Assembly (NCBI GenBank): GCA_002687715.1
Contig: NZBC01000209.1
Location: forward strand, 1-40,638
Direction: 5' to 3'
Origin: Planctomycetota bacterium
GTDB lineage: Bacteria > Planctomycetota > GCA-002687715
DNA length: 40,638 nt
The position numbers and the translations under genes are program-made. The notes beneath the pieces are model-generated. The model saw nothing but the letters and a program-made list of their open reading frames with translations, searched no databases and was not told the DNA's origin. The first letter of the stretch is position 1, and every line of letters starts with the position of its first letter. Shown one piece after another: positions 1 through 9,259 of the stretch.

Positions 1-1
1 G

Positions 2-1456
2 CCCGCGGTCGGCGTGACCAACCTGACGCCGGGTCAGACGTTCGTGGTCGGCGCGAGCGTCATCCCGACCATCGTGGCCGTCGACGCCCAGGATCCGAAC
101 CCGACGATCACCGCCTGGCTCGACGGTGCCTCGTACGCGCCGGGCACACCGATCACGGCGGAGGGGCACCACTCCCTCACGATCCGCGCCGTGGACGCCA
201 ACGGGAACGTAGGGATCTCGGAACCTTGTTGGTTCGAGATCCTGCCCTTCCCCCGGCTCTCCGCCACCTGCGTCATCGAGAGCTTCTCCTGCGTCGAGTC
301 CGGCCCGTGGGCTGACCTCCAGGCCACGATCCTGCTCGCCGCCAGCCAGTTCGACGTCCAGGACATCGCCCTCTACAGCATCAACCTGTGGGCGCTGAAC
401 GCTGACGGGCTGCCCTTGAACCGCAAGCCGATCCCGATCGCCGGCTCCCGGGATCCCCTGGTCGGCGGCTACAACTACAGCACGACCCAGGCGGTCTACC
501 AGAACGGGTACTGGCGTATCGACTTCGCTGCGAGCCTCGCGGACCAGGCGCTCATCGGATGTCCGGTCGCCCTCAGGATCACGGGCACGGGGCGCCACGG
601 CCAGTCCAGCGAGTTCGATCTGGAAGGGGAGACCCCGGACGTCAACCCGAGCCCGAACCCGATCAACCAGCTCCAGCAGCAGGGACTCCTGAACGGGGAT
701 CCGCCTTCGTCGGCACCGGTCGGGCCTCAGTGGCCGGCCTGCAAGTGGAAGAGCAAGATCGTCAAGAAGAGCGACCTGGAGCTGGAGAACCGGTCCTCCG
801 ACACCAGCTGCGCCTACCCCCAGAGGGACTCGGTCTACCACTATGCCGGGGGCGAGCGGTTCGGTGGCACCGCGTACGCCGTGGACGCCTGGTGTTTCGG
901 CGCCGCTGCCGAGAGCAGCTCGGTGACCGGATACCTGATCATGAAGGTCTTCCTCGAAGGTCCGGACGACTGCTGCGACCCCAATATCGAGATCACCGCG
1001 GTACCGTCGTTCAAGGCGGAGGTGTCGGTCAACCCACCCGCTAGCGCGACCGCCGCAGCGTCCCTGACCGTGAAGAGCACGATCGGCACGGACGCCACCG
1101 CGGGCGGTGGAGTCAGCGAGGGCGGCGGCGGCGCCATCACCCTCAACCTCGGCGCCGGCGTCACCGTCGGCAAGGACGGACCGGGAGGCGGGGCCAACAT
1201 CGGGATCACCACCACCTACACCGGCGAGGATCAGAACGACGTGAGCCCCCAGGGAACCGACACCGACGACGACGACGTGAGCTCGGCCACCATCGTGGTC
1301 GGCTCCAGCTCCAAGCTCAAGGTCAAGGCGGACGGACACGCCCTGAACGTCTACGCGCAAGCGAACGCGAGCCTGTCGAAGGCCACGCCCGACGTCATCA
1401 TCGTGTGCACGTGCCGCGGTGGCTGCGGCGCCACCAAGACGTTCACGATCAAGTAG
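2..1456 (+). CDS. Secreted-type Ig-like protein, 5' partial
   Basis: The reading frame is open from the window edge, so the true start and any signal peptide lie upstream; the GTG at 14 is not a convincing start. The first ~80 residues look like a bacterial Ig-like module (a tail resembling DGxSYxPGTPIT, then GHHSLTIRAVDANGNVG), the kind found in secreted repeat proteins. The middle holds several cysteines (CDPN, CTC, GGC), which fits an exported, disulfide-bearing protein. The C-terminal third is glycine-, serine- and threonine-rich with an acidic DDDD run, and ends in a beta-rich stretch. No catalytic motif was recognised. A strong hairpin follows the stop within 25 bases. A surface or secreted structural role is inference from composition only. 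Confidence 0.75.
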   Translation, partial: PAVGVTNLTPGQTFVVGASVIPTIVAVDAQDPNPTITAWLDGASYAPGTPITAEGHHSLTIRAVDANGNVGISEPCWFEILPFPRLSATCVIESFSCVESGPWADLQATILLAASQFDVQDIALYSINLWALNADGLPLNRKPIPIAGSRDPLVGGYNYSTTQAVYQNGYWRIDFAASLADQALIGCPVALRITGTGRHGQSSEFDLEGETPDVNPSPNPINQLQQQGLLNGDPPSSAPVGPQWPACKWKSKIVKKSDLELENRSSDTSCAYPQRDSVYHYAGGERFGGTAYAVDAWCFGAAAESSSVTGYLIMKVFLEGPDDCCDPNIEITAVPSFKAEVSVNPPASATAAASLTVKSTIGTDATAGGGVSEGGGGAITLNLGAGVTVGKDGPGGGANIGITTTYTGEDQNDVSPQGTDTDDDDVSSATIVVGSSSKLKVKADGHALNVYAQANASLSKATPDVIIVCTCRGGCGATKTFTIK

Positions 1457-1476
1457 CGCCCGCACCCATGACTCAC

Positions 1477-1502
1477 CGGCCCTCGCGACGGCGCGGGGGC
1501 CG
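1477..1502. terminator. Hairpin between convergent genes, likely bidirectional terminator
   Basis: An 11-bp stem (CGGCCCTCGCG paired with CGCGGGGGCCG, one G-U wobble) closes a 4-base loop, ACGG. It begins about 20 bases after the stop of the upstream plus-strand gene and lies about 60 bases before the stop of the convergent minus-strand lipoprotein gene. No U-tract follows, so classical intrinsic termination is not certain, but position and stem strength fit a shared terminator. Confidence 0.5.
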
Positions 1503-1561
1503 CGTCCGCGGTGGGTGATTGCTCGGGGTAGGTGGTGCTCGGCCTGGGCTGACCTGAGTCG

Positions 1562-2155
1562 CTACCGCACGGACCGCGTGAAGCTGAACCCCAAGCTGTT
1601 CATCCCCGACAGCGCACGTCCCTTCTGCACCACCTCGAGCGTCGGGTCGTCGAAACCGGCGTAGGAACGGATCGTCCCCTTCACGTGCCGTCCGTACCCG
1701 AACTCGAACTGCCAGGCCGGCCCGAGGTCGACGCGAATGGTCACGTTGTTCGGACCGAGCCGCCATCCCTCGATCCCGAAGTAGTCCTCCTGCCGCAGCG
1801 AGTCGATCAACCGGAACACCCCGGGGTCGGGGTGCACCGCGTCGAACGACCCTTCGGGGCGCAGGTCGTCAATCCGCGCCGTGTCGAGATCCTCGGGCGC
1901 TCTCAATCGCCCCAGCGACGTCTTCTGGTCCCCCTCGCCCCCCGACTCGAAGAAGAAGTACGTGGGCCCCGCATCCCGTGGCGTCACCCGGAACGCCGCC
2001 AGGGCCTGTCGTCGCGTCTGCTCCGCTGCCTCGAGCAGGAGTCGCGCCTCCGACCTCCGCTCCGCCTCGGGGTCAAGGTACCGATCGTGCGTCGACCGAC
2101 ACGAAGCCAACGCCACTACCATCAGGATCAAAGAACATCTGCCGAGTTGTTTCAT
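1562..2155 (-). CDS. Small lipoprotein of unknown function
   Basis: The 197-residue product starts with a typical lipoprotein signal (MKQLGRCSLILMVVALASC), with the lipobox cysteine at residue 19. ATG at 2155 was chosen because it places this signal at the N-terminus; the frame stays open upstream but has no export signal there. After the cysteine comes a charged helical stretch (residues ~25-55, rich in E, A and R). Then follows a mixed region with FFFESGGEGDQ and a C-terminal half that looks beta-rich (YGRHVKGTIRSYAGFDDP). I do not recognise the family. It converges on the preceding gene and is divergent from the large secreted protein at 2397. No clear Shine-Dalgarno sequence precedes the start. 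Confidence 0.7.
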   Translation of the reverse strand: MKQLGRCSLILMVVALASCRSTHDRYLDPEAERRSEARLLLEAAEQTRRQALAAFRVTPRDAGPTYFFFESGGEGDQKTSLGRLRAPEDLDTARIDDLRPEGSFDAVHPDPGVFRLIDSLRQEDYFGIEGWRLGPNNVTIRVDLGPAWQFEFGYGRHVKGTIRSYAGFDDPTLEVVQKGRALSGMNSLGFSFTRSVR

Positions 2156-2396
2156 GCACGGTCCGCGTAAGGGAGGAGTGGACGCGTTCCACCTATTGAT
2201 ACGTCGGCCACCACTGGCGGTTTGATTGAGGCTGGGGGCGACCTTGTCGCGTGGGTTCGCGAGCACTCGACCGGTCGGATCGCACTGATGCGTTTTCCAG
2301 GATTCCACGTCCCCTGAGCACCACTCGCCCGAAGAGCAGGCGGTCAACAGACCCGGCCCTGTGCTCGTCCTAGCCGCCTGAACGAAGGAGCAAGCC

Positions 2397-4406
2397 ATGT
2401 CCCGCCCGCTCACCGCTCACCGTCCGTCCATCGCCGGAGCGATCGTCTTCGCCGCCCTCGGCCTCGCTCTCCCGGCACAGGGGCCGCTCCCTTGCGTCGC
2501 CGGAGACGGGTACTGCATCCCGCACAACTTCCGGATCGCTCCGGGCGGCACGGGTCCGATTCAGATCCAGTTCGTCCACATGGAGTACGCCTACGCAAAG
2601 TCCCCTGGGTGCCGCAGGAAGGCTCCCGCCAGTGGTCCGGCGACGACAATCCAGGCCGTCCCCCAGGTCGCACCACCGGCCTACGCATTCAACCGCATGG
2701 CCATCTGCCCGCCGACTGCCGCGGCGCCCGACCCGGGTCCGCTCCCAGCGGGGTCCGCAGTCAAGGCGTACGCACAGGGGTGGTCCTACTGCACGTTCAC
2801 GGGCATCGCCCCGAACCTGATCACCGGACGCATCGTCGCCCGGGGCCGGACGGCGATCGGGAGTGGGCTCGGCCACTTCAAGGCCGTCGCGTCCAGCGGC
2901 GGTCTCGTACGGGCCCGGGGCGGGGTCAACCTGCGCAACGGGAACATCCGGTGGAGCAACAACTGGAAAACGACCCGCCCCGTCCAGGGCACGATCCGCC
3001 GAACCGTCAACCGGTTCCTCGGCCGCGATCCCCTCGTGGTTCGCGTCATCGACCCGGGGACGGGTACGGTCATCGCGGAGCATGTGCTCCTGAAGTTGGA
3101 CGCCCGTACCGACGGTGACCTCGACTGGACGGGCGGCGCCCTCACCTTCGACGGTGACGAGCTCGAGCTCCGAATCGACATGACCAGCCCGGTGACCGTC
3201 CAGCAGGGGACCCTCGACCTCGTCGTCCAGGACGGAACCGTCGTCGAGTCGTTGGCCACCGGCGACTACGCGTCCGTGGTGCTCCCGCCGGTGGGCGCGT
3301 CGACGCCGTTCAGCATCGCCTTATCCGAGACGATGGACCTGGACTACACCGTGACGGACGGCGTAAGCACCGACGACATCGAGCTCGACCTCGACGGCGG
3401 CGGCGGTGCGGAGGTCGAGAGCAACTGCACGGTCGACAACGGCCCTTGGGTCACCGACGTCTTCGACGGCCCGGATGGGGCCCGCACCAGCCACATCGAG
3501 CCCGGTGGTGGCGCCTACGGCTGGAGCTGCGACGCGTCGTCGTACCGCCTCGCGGACGACTTCTCGGTCCCCACCGGCGAGACGTGGGTCCCCGAAAGCG
3601 TGACCTGGCCCGTCTACCAGACCGGGAGTCTCCCGACCGAGCCCATCACCGATGCCTACGTCCGGATCTGGAGCGGCACGCCCGGCCAGGGCGGGTTCGT
3701 GTACGCGGGGGACCTGTCGACGAACCGGTTGCTCGACATGGACTTCGCCGACGTGTACCGCGTGACGTCCAACGCGCCGTGGTCCGCCACGCGCGCGGTC
3801 AAGGAGGTGACGGCCGACATGTCGTGGGCGCCCCCGCTCGGCCCCGGGACCTGGTGGATGGAGTTCGGCGTGATCGGCAGCCCTTCGTTCAGTGGTCCGT
3901 GGGCGCCACCGACCGTCCCCCACCGCGCGACCCACAACGCGCGCGTCTACTCCGTGAGCAGCGGATCGTGGGACCCGCTCCAGGACCCGGGGCACGGCGG
4001 CGGAGTCGACTTCCCGTTCCTGCTCCGGGACGGCGACGCTGTCCTCCACTTCGAGGGCGATCCCACCCAGCCCGGGAGCCCCGTGAGCTGGACCTGCCAG
4101 CTCGCCGTACCGGTACCACCGACGACGGTGTTCCACGTCCTGCTGAGCACGTCGGGTACGGACGCCTTGTCGCTGGGACCCGCGGGCGCCCTCTCGCTGA
4201 CCATCGACCCCCTGACCCTATGGTCCGTCACGCAGCCGCTGTTCGCGGCGCCGCTCTCCCCCTCCGGCTTCGGCGCAACGCTCCCGTTCCCCATGCCCTT
4301 CGCCCTCCCCCCCGGGCTGGACATCCACACCGCAGCCATCCTCTACGACCCGGCGACCGGAAGCATGCTCCATGGGACGCAGACGGTGACCCTGTCGGGA
4401 TCGTGA
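2397..4406 (+). CDS. Large secreted protein of planctomycete type, function unknown
   Basis: The 669-residue protein begins with a Sec-type signal peptide (residues ~1-28, ending LALPAQ). The start is supported by AAGGAG eight bases upstream of the ATG. Residues ~100-330 are beta-rich. Residues ~345-540 form a region with paired cysteines and many aromatic residues (VFDGPDGARTSHIEPGGG, then GTWWMEFGVIG), resembling carbohydrate-binding or jelly-roll modules of planctomycete exported proteins. The last ~80 residues (TDALSLGPAGALSLTIDP, later FALPPGLDIHTAAILYDP) match a C-terminal module that I associate with secreted proteins of planctomycetes; this is recall, not a search. No enzyme motif was seen. 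It stands alone, preceded by a ~240-base divergent intergenic region. Confidence 0.75.
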   Translation: MSRPLTAHRPSIAGAIVFAALGLALPAQGPLPCVAGDGYCIPHNFRIAPGGTGPIQIQFVHMEYAYAKSPGCRRKAPASGPATTIQAVPQVAPPAYAFNRMAICPPTAAAPDPGPLPAGSAVKAYAQGWSYCTFTGIAPNLITGRIVARGRTAIGSGLGHFKAVASSGGLVRARGGVNLRNGNIRWSNNWKTTRPVQGTIRRTVNRFLGRDPLVVRVIDPGTGTVIAEHVLLKLDARTDGDLDWTGGALTFDGDELELRIDMTSPVTVQQGTLDLVVQDGTVVESLATGDYASVVLPPVGASTPFSIALSETMDLDYTVTDGVSTDDIELDLDGGGGAEVESNCTVDNGPWVTDVFDGPDGARTSHIEPGGGAYGWSCDASSYRLADDFSVPTGETWVPESVTWPVYQTGSLPTEPITDAYVRIWSGTPGQGGFVYAGDLSTNRLLDMDFADVYRVTSNAPWSATRAVKEVTADMSWAPPLGPGTWWMEFGVIGSPSFSGPWAPPTVPHRATHNARVYSVSSGSWDPLQDPGHGGGVDFPFLLRDGDAVLHFEGDPTQPGSPVSWTCQLAVPVPPTTVFHVLLSTSGTDALSLGPAGALSLTIDPLTLWSVTQPLFAAPLSPSGFGATLPFPMPFALPPGLDIHTAAILYDPATGSMLHGTQTVTLSGS

Positions 4407-4748
4407 TGGCCCGCTCCGGGGTCGATCGAGCGGAGAACCGCCTCAGTCAACAGGGCACCTCCGTTCGCCGACTCCGGTTTCCATCCACCGCCGCGGCACG
4501 CGGTGGCGACCCGGTGATCTCGTGATGGTGTGATCCTCTCAGGATCCTGATCACGGGCCACCCGGAGCGCAGGAAGGGACCGGACGACGTAGGCCGGATC
4601 GTCGAGTGGCTCGACGTGCGGTCATGGATGATCGCGTGGGCATGGATCGAGAACCGCTGGAGGAATGACCGAGAATCCGGTCAGTCCGGACCTCCCTTCG
4701 CCCCATTGAAGACCGCGCGTGCCGGGCCTTGTACGATCTCGTGATCGC
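4407..4748. other. Intergenic stretch without a recognised gene
   Basis: This 342-base stretch lies between two plus-strand genes. Short open frames in it have no export signal, motif or ribosome site. The only structure seen is an inverted repeat at 4530-4554, where GTGATC and GATCAC flank CTCTCAGGATCCT. A 6-bp alternative hairpin (GATCCT-CTC-AGGATC) sits inside it. It could be a transcript end for the upstream gene or an operator. There is no U-tract. The promoter of the amidohydrolase gene presumably lies in the 3' part, but no clear -35/-10 pair was found. Confidence 0.4.
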
Positions 4749-6497
4749 ATGCCGATGAGGTTGATCAACTTGCTGGCGATGACGGTCGTGCTCGTCGGCT
4801 GCCAGAGCGCCACGGATTCAGAGACGTTGGCGATCGTCAACGCACGCGTCTACACGCTCGCATGGGGCGAGCCGGCGACGGACGGCACGCCGGCCGCGAA
4901 TGCGCCCTGGGACGGAAACACGTGGCGTCCTGATGCGGAAGCGATCCTCGTGCGCGACGGCAAGATCGCGTTCGTGGGGTCATCCGAGGAGGTGCGCGCG
5001 CGCGCCGGACCGGACGCACGCACCGTCGATCTCGCGGGCGCAACGGTTCTCCCCGGGCTCGTCGACTCACACACGCACGTCACCGAGATGGGACGTCACG
5101 AGGGGCAGGTGTCACTTCTGGGGTCGGCCGACGAGAACGAGGCCGTCGCGCGGGTGGCGGCGTTCGCCGGGGGCGTACCCAAGGGGCGGTGGATCATCGG
5201 GTACGGGTGGGACGAGGGCGCGTGGGCGAACGTCTATCCGACGCTGGATGCGTTGACCGCCGCCGTGCCCGATCATCCAGTCGTCCTCACGTCATTGCAC
5301 GGCTTCGCGGTGTGGGGCAACCGCCTCGCGCTCGCAGCGGCCGGGATCGATCGCGACGCGCAGGCGACATCGGGGGGCGAGATCCTGCGCGACGCGAACG
5401 GCGACCCGACGGGCGTGCTGCTCAACCGTGCAACGCCGATGCTGACCGGCGCGATTCCACCTGATGTGTTCCCACCGCTCGAGCACCAGCTCGAAGCCGC
5501 CCTCCTGACGATGGCCCGGGCGGGGTTCGTCGCGGTGCACGAAGCCGGACTGACCACCGAGTTGCTCGCCGCATTCGAGCGGCTCGACGAGCAGGGGCGC
5601 CTGCCGATCCGCGTCTACGCGATGGTCTCGGCCCGCGACGCCGACCTGATGCGCCGATGGATCGCCCGGGGTCCGCGAGCAGACCCCACGGGCCGCCTCG
5701 AGATCCGCGCGGTCAAGGCGTACTACGACGGGGCGCTGGGTTCTCGCGGAGCGCGACTGCTCCACGACTACGCCGACTGCCCCGGTCACCGCGGCGTGGC
5801 CGGCGGCGAATACGGCTTCGACGAAGCGCTCGTATCCGAGGCCGCCCGCGCCGGCTTCCAGGTCGCCGTCCACGCCATCGGCGACGCCGGCAACCGCGAG
5901 GTCCTCCGCTTCTTCGAACAGGTCATCGCGACCGCACCAGCGACCCGCACCCTCCGCCACCGCATCGAACACGCGCAGGTCGTCCCCCCCGACGACTTCC
6001 CGCGCTTCGCGCGCTCCGCCATCATCGCGTCGATGCAACCCCCCCACGCCGTCGAGGACATGCCCTGGGCCGAGGACCGCCTCGGCAAGGACCGCGTCCG
6101 CGGCGCATACGCCTGGCGCACCCTTCGTCGGACCGGCGTTCGTCTCGCCCTCAACTCCGACCTCCCGGGCTCCAACCACGATCCCTTCTACGGCCTGCAC
6201 GCCGCCGTCACGCGCCGCAACCAAGCCAAGCAACCCCCCGGCGGCTGGTACCCCGACCAACGCCTCACCCCGGAGGAAGCCGTTCGCGGCTACACCACCT
6301 GGGCCGCCTACGCCGGCTTCTCCGACCACGTCCGCGGGCGCATCGCACCGGGCTTCCTCGCCGACCTCACCGTGATCGACCTCGACCCCTTCGTCGCTGG
6401 CACGAAAGACCCGGGCAGACTCCTCGACGGCAAGGTGCTCATGACCATGGTCGAGGGCCGTGTGGTCTACGGCGCCCCGCCCGCGCAGGGCCGCTAG
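4749..6497 (+). CDS. Exported amidohydrolase, YtcJ-like (amidohydrolase family 3)
   Basis: The 582-residue metal-dependent hydrolase carries a lipoprotein signal (MRLINLLAMTVVLVGC, lipobox cysteine near residue 18). ATG at 4749 or 4755 puts this signal at the N-terminus. The family fold is clear. A small beta-domain with 'ILVRDGKIAFVG' is followed by the metal-binding DSHTH (His108 and His110), then AVKAYYDGALGSRGARL, AVHAIGDAGNREVL, RHRIEHAQVV, and LNSDLPGSNHDPF with the late aspartate. The closing ADLTVIDLDPF is typical of amidohydrolase family 3. YtcJ-type enzymes hydrolyse amide, imide or formamide bonds, but substrates vary widely and cannot be assigned here. The lipid anchor suggests action outside the cytoplasm. 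It is a single gene, convergent with the racemase-like gene. Confidence 0.88.
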   Translation: MPMRLINLLAMTVVLVGCQSATDSETLAIVNARVYTLAWGEPATDGTPAANAPWDGNTWRPDAEAILVRDGKIAFVGSSEEVRARAGPDARTVDLAGATVLPGLVDSHTHVTEMGRHEGQVSLLGSADENEAVARVAAFAGGVPKGRWIIGYGWDEGAWANVYPTLDALTAAVPDHPVVLTSLHGFAVWGNRLALAAAGIDRDAQATSGGEILRDANGDPTGVLLNRATPMLTGAIPPDVFPPLEHQLEAALLTMARAGFVAVHEAGLTTELLAAFERLDEQGRLPIRVYAMVSARDADLMRRWIARGPRADPTGRLEIRAVKAYYDGALGSRGARLLHDYADCPGHRGVAGGEYGFDEALVSEAARAGFQVAVHAIGDAGNREVLRFFEQVIATAPATRTLRHRIEHAQVVPPDDFPRFARSAIIASMQPPHAVEDMPWAEDRLGKDRVRGAYAWRTLRRTGVRLALNSDLPGSNHDPFYGLHAAVTRRNQAKQPPGGWYPDQRLTPEEAVRGYTTWAAYAGFSDHVRGRIAPGFLADLTVIDLDPFVAGTKDPGRLLDGKVLMTMVEGRVVYGAPPAQGR

Positions 6498-6558
6498 TGG
6501 CGTGACCGGGGGGGGCTGCACGCGCTGACGGGGAACGGCCACGCGCACAGCATCCCGC

Positions 6559-7836
6559 TCACTTGGGCGAACCGGCGCCGCGCGAGCGACGTACGAGGTC
6601 GGCGAGCTTGCGTTCGTCGACCTCGATACCGAGCCCCGGCCCCGTGGGGACGGCGAGCTTGCCGTCCTTGGCCGTGAGTCGCGTCTTCAACACGCTCTCG
6701 GCCAGGAACTGCGGGCCGTTCAGAGCCGCAGGCCGCGCGAGTTTGTAGCTCCCGTAGAGCGCGAGCGTCGCGGCCAGGGAGACGTCCGGGTCGGTGAGTC
6801 CGCTGCCGAGGAAGAGGAGTCCTGCGTCCTCGAGGATCTCGACCTGGCGTCGGGCCGGCTCCAGTCCGCCGCAGCGCGCGGGTTTCATTGCGACGCCGTC
6901 CAACATGTCCTGACGGAGGAACGTGATGAGGTCAGCGGGAGAGACGACACCCTCGTCCATCAGGATCGGCAGCGCACCCTGGCGCCGCAGCGCCCGGTAG
7001 GCGGAGATGCGGTTGGGGCGCACCGGCTGCTCCAGCACGTCGACCCCCACGTCGGCCAGCTTCGGGGCAACGGCCATCGCCGTTGCGGGGTCGTATCCCC
7101 CGTTCGCGTCCGCCCAGAGGAAGCCGTCCGGAACGAGCTTCCGGACACGCCGGCACATGGCGACATCGAACCTGGGATCGGGCGCGACCTTCACGTTGAA
7201 GTTCGTGTAGCCCCGCTTCCTTCCCGCCTCGACGAGAGGTCCGATCTCGTCGAGCTTGCGCGGGTTCAAGGTCCAGGAAAGGGAGATGGACCCGCCCTGC
7301 GGCCGCCCCCAACGCTGTGCGAGGGAGAGCCCGGTCGCGCGGCCGCAGAGATCGTGGAGCGCCATGTCGATCCCGGACTTCGTGATCGGCGCGCCCTTGG
7401 AGAAGCCGGGCGCGATGTTCAGGTCCATGATCCGATGCACGGCCGTGAGGTCGAATGGATCGACGCCGATCAGCGCCGGAGCGAGGTACTTCTCGATGGT
7501 CGAGGCAGCGGACTCCAGCGTCTCGTAGCTCCAGCGCGGAATCGGAACGCTCTCACCCCAGCCAAACGTCCCGTCGTCCGCTGTGATCTTCACCAGAACT
7601 GCGGGCCGTCCCGACGGCGAACCCGGCGGCCCTTCGAAGAACTTGAAGTAGCCGATGGTGGGATAGCGAACAGGAAACGTCTGAATCCGATCGATGCGAG
7701 TGGGGAGTCGCCCGCCTCCACTCACCGCGGCGACCCGGGGCCGCCCCAGGGCGCAACCAGTCAGGCCGCCGACCGTCGCGCTGGCCAGCAACGTGCGCCG
7801 GGTCATCCGATCGTCACCAACAGCCCCATCGGTCAT
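6559..7836 (-). CDS. Tat-exported mandelate racemase/muconate lactonizing enzyme family protein
   Basis: The 425-residue protein belongs to the enolase superfamily. ATG at 7836 is chosen because GGAG lies seven bases upstream; a TTG 24 bases further out is weaker. The N-terminus has a twin-arginine signal ending in a lipobox (RRTLLASATVGGLTGC), so the enzyme is probably exported and lipid-anchored, which is unusual for this superfamily. The capping domain is residues ~45-160. In the barrel, the usual KxK appears as N214-V-K216, with metal ligands at D243 (WADANGG), E269 (LEQPV) and D294 or E295 (LMDEG), and a late K318 (MKPARCGG). Family members racemise, dehydrate or cycloisomerise carboxylates such as aldonic acids. 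It is last in a minus-strand operon after ThuA and Gfo/Idh/MocA, which suggests an oxidised-sugar acid substrate (inference). Confidence 0.88.
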   Translation of the reverse strand: MTDGAVGDDRMTRRTLLASATVGGLTGCALGRPRVAAVSGGGRLPTRIDRIQTFPVRYPTIGYFKFFEGPPGSPSGRPAVLVKITADDGTFGWGESVPIPRWSYETLESAASTIEKYLAPALIGVDPFDLTAVHRIMDLNIAPGFSKGAPITKSGIDMALHDLCGRATGLSLAQRWGRPQGGSISLSWTLNPRKLDEIGPLVEAGRKRGYTNFNVKVAPDPRFDVAMCRRVRKLVPDGFLWADANGGYDPATAMAVAPKLADVGVDVLEQPVRPNRISAYRALRRQGALPILMDEGVVSPADLITFLRQDMLDGVAMKPARCGGLEPARRQVEILEDAGLLFLGSGLTDPDVSLAATLALYGSYKLARPAALNGPQFLAESVLKTRLTAKDGKLAVPTGPGLGIEVDERKLADLVRRSRGAGSPK

Positions 7837-7917
7837 GTCCGTTCTCCGCGCCGGTAGCAACTCATGCCATCACTGCCTCATGGGGCGTCGTCCGACCATC
7901 ACGCTGCGCCGGCAGCC

Positions 7918-9231
7918 TCACAGGATCTTCGTGAGGCCCGGCTTCGGTAGCGGGTAGTTGCCCGTCGGCCGCTTCAGGGTCGGCGGCTCGGTCTCGAAAG
8001 TCGAGTCCTCGGGTGACGGTCCGAACTCGAGACCCGACTTGCACGCCTTGTCCCACTGGGTCATCTTGCCCGAGTAGCAAGCGATCTGGCCGAGGACGGC
8101 CACCATCGTGCTATTCGCCATGTAGTGGCCACTGTTGATCGGCTGGTTCGTGCGGACCGCGTCGATCAGGGCTTTCTGCTCGGCGTCATACGGGTTGTTG
8201 GACGGACCGTCGTAGCGCCAATCCGTCTCGCCCTCGACGCGACACTGGCCCAGGTGGCAGGTCCCCTTGGATCCCATGATGACGTCCCCTCCGTTGGGAT
8301 AGCAACCGACCTGGGTCCGGCACAGGCCGAAGAGCCGGGCGCCGCTGGCATACTCGTACACGGCGGTGTGGTGGTCGAACATGTCGCCGTAGACCTCCCC
8401 GAAGGACGCCGAGCGACCGCCGAGCCCGAAACAGGACTCAGGCATCTCCTCCTTCATGATCCACGACATGCGGTCCACGTTGTGGACCAGGGACTGAGTC
8501 ACGTCGTCGCCGGAGAGCCAACGGAAGTGATACCAGTTGCGGAAGTGGTACTGGGTCTCCGTCAGGGACGTGTCGCGCTTCTCGAGGCGGTACGGCCCAC
8601 GCAGGAACATCGACTGCATGGCCACGACGTCGCCGATGATCCCGTCGTGGATGCGCTTGACCGTCTCCTGCCACCCGCGGTGGAAGCGGCTCTGCAGACC
8701 GGACACGATGCTCAGGCCCTTCTTCTTGGCCAGGTCGCAGGCCGCCTGCATACGACGGACCCCGACCGGGTCGATCCCGTGCGGTTTCTCGACGAATACG
8801 TGCTTGCCCGATCGGATCGCCGCCTCCGCGTACATGGGGTGGAACTTCGAGGCACAGGCGATCAGCACGACGTCGACGCTGTCGATCACCTTCTGGTAGC
8901 CGTCGAACCCGGTGAAGCAGTGGTCGTCGTCGACCTGGACCTGCTCCTTGTACCGTTTCTTGAGCTCGATCCGACTCCGCTGCAGACGGTCGTCGAAGAC
9001 GTCGTACATCGCCACGAGCTTGACGAACGGGCCCACCTTCATGCTCTGCGTCGCGGCACCGGAGCACCGGCCGCCGCAACCAATCATGCCGATTCGGATC
9101 GTCTCGCTTCCGGCGACGTGGGCGCCGCCGGCGATGGACAAGCCGCCCAGGGTCGCAGCCCCGACCGCCGTGGTCGTGAGGAACTCGCGTCGCGTTGCGT
9201 CGTGCGACGATGTGGATTCGCGGTCCGTCAT
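7918..9231 (-). CDS. Tat-exported Gfo/Idh/MocA family oxidoreductase
   Basis: The 437-residue protein is an NAD(P)-dependent oxidoreductase. It starts at ATG 9231 with GGAGAA eight bases upstream. A twin-arginine signal (RREFLTTTAVGAATLGG) covers residues ~13-35. The Rossmann domain follows with GMIGCGGRC as the dinucleotide loop. The conserved EKP motif appears in VFVEKPHGIDP, and the C-terminal substrate domain holds NWYHFRWLSGDDVTQSLVHNVDR, typical of the family, with a likely catalytic histidine. Exported members such as glucose-fructose oxidoreductase keep a tightly bound cofactor and oxidise sugars. It is the second gene of the ThuA-oxidoreductase-racemase operon. ThuA/ThuB pairs act in 3-keto-sugar formation in rhizobia, so oxidation of a sugar ring is a reasonable but unproven role. 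Confidence 0.9.
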   Translation of the reverse strand: MTDRESTSSHDATRREFLTTTAVGAATLGGLSIAGGAHVAGSETIRIGMIGCGGRCSGAATQSMKVGPFVKLVAMYDVFDDRLQRSRIELKKRYKEQVQVDDDHCFTGFDGYQKVIDSVDVVLIACASKFHPMYAEAAIRSGKHVFVEKPHGIDPVGVRRMQAACDLAKKKGLSIVSGLQSRFHRGWQETVKRIHDGIIGDVVAMQSMFLRGPYRLEKRDTSLTETQYHFRNWYHFRWLSGDDVTQSLVHNVDRMSWIMKEEMPESCFGLGGRSASFGEVYGDMFDHHTAVYEYASGARLFGLCRTQVGCYPNGGDVIMGSKGTCHLGQCRVEGETDWRYDGPSNNPYDAEQKALIDAVRTNQPINSGHYMANSTMVAVLGQIACYSGKMTQWDKACKSGLEFGPSPEDSTFETEPPTLKRPTGNYPLPKPGLTKIL

Positions 9232-9259
9232 GGCTGTGCTTCTCCGTGAGTCATGCCGT

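Noticed and set aside
4530..4554. Intrinsic terminator for the secreted protein gene ending at 4406
   Set aside because: The inverted repeat is over 120 bases downstream and lacks a U-tract, so it is recorded only as a structure in the intergenic entry.
5292..6548. 418-codon minus-strand frame opposite the amidohydrolase
   Set aside because: The plus strand has all amidohydrolase motifs in order, while the antisense product has only low-complexity V/G/A/E-rich sequence.
8125..9249. Plus-strand frame opposite the Gfo/Idh/MocA gene
   Set aside because: It has no recognisable domain, and the minus-strand protein is a clear family member with a Tat signal and ribosome site.
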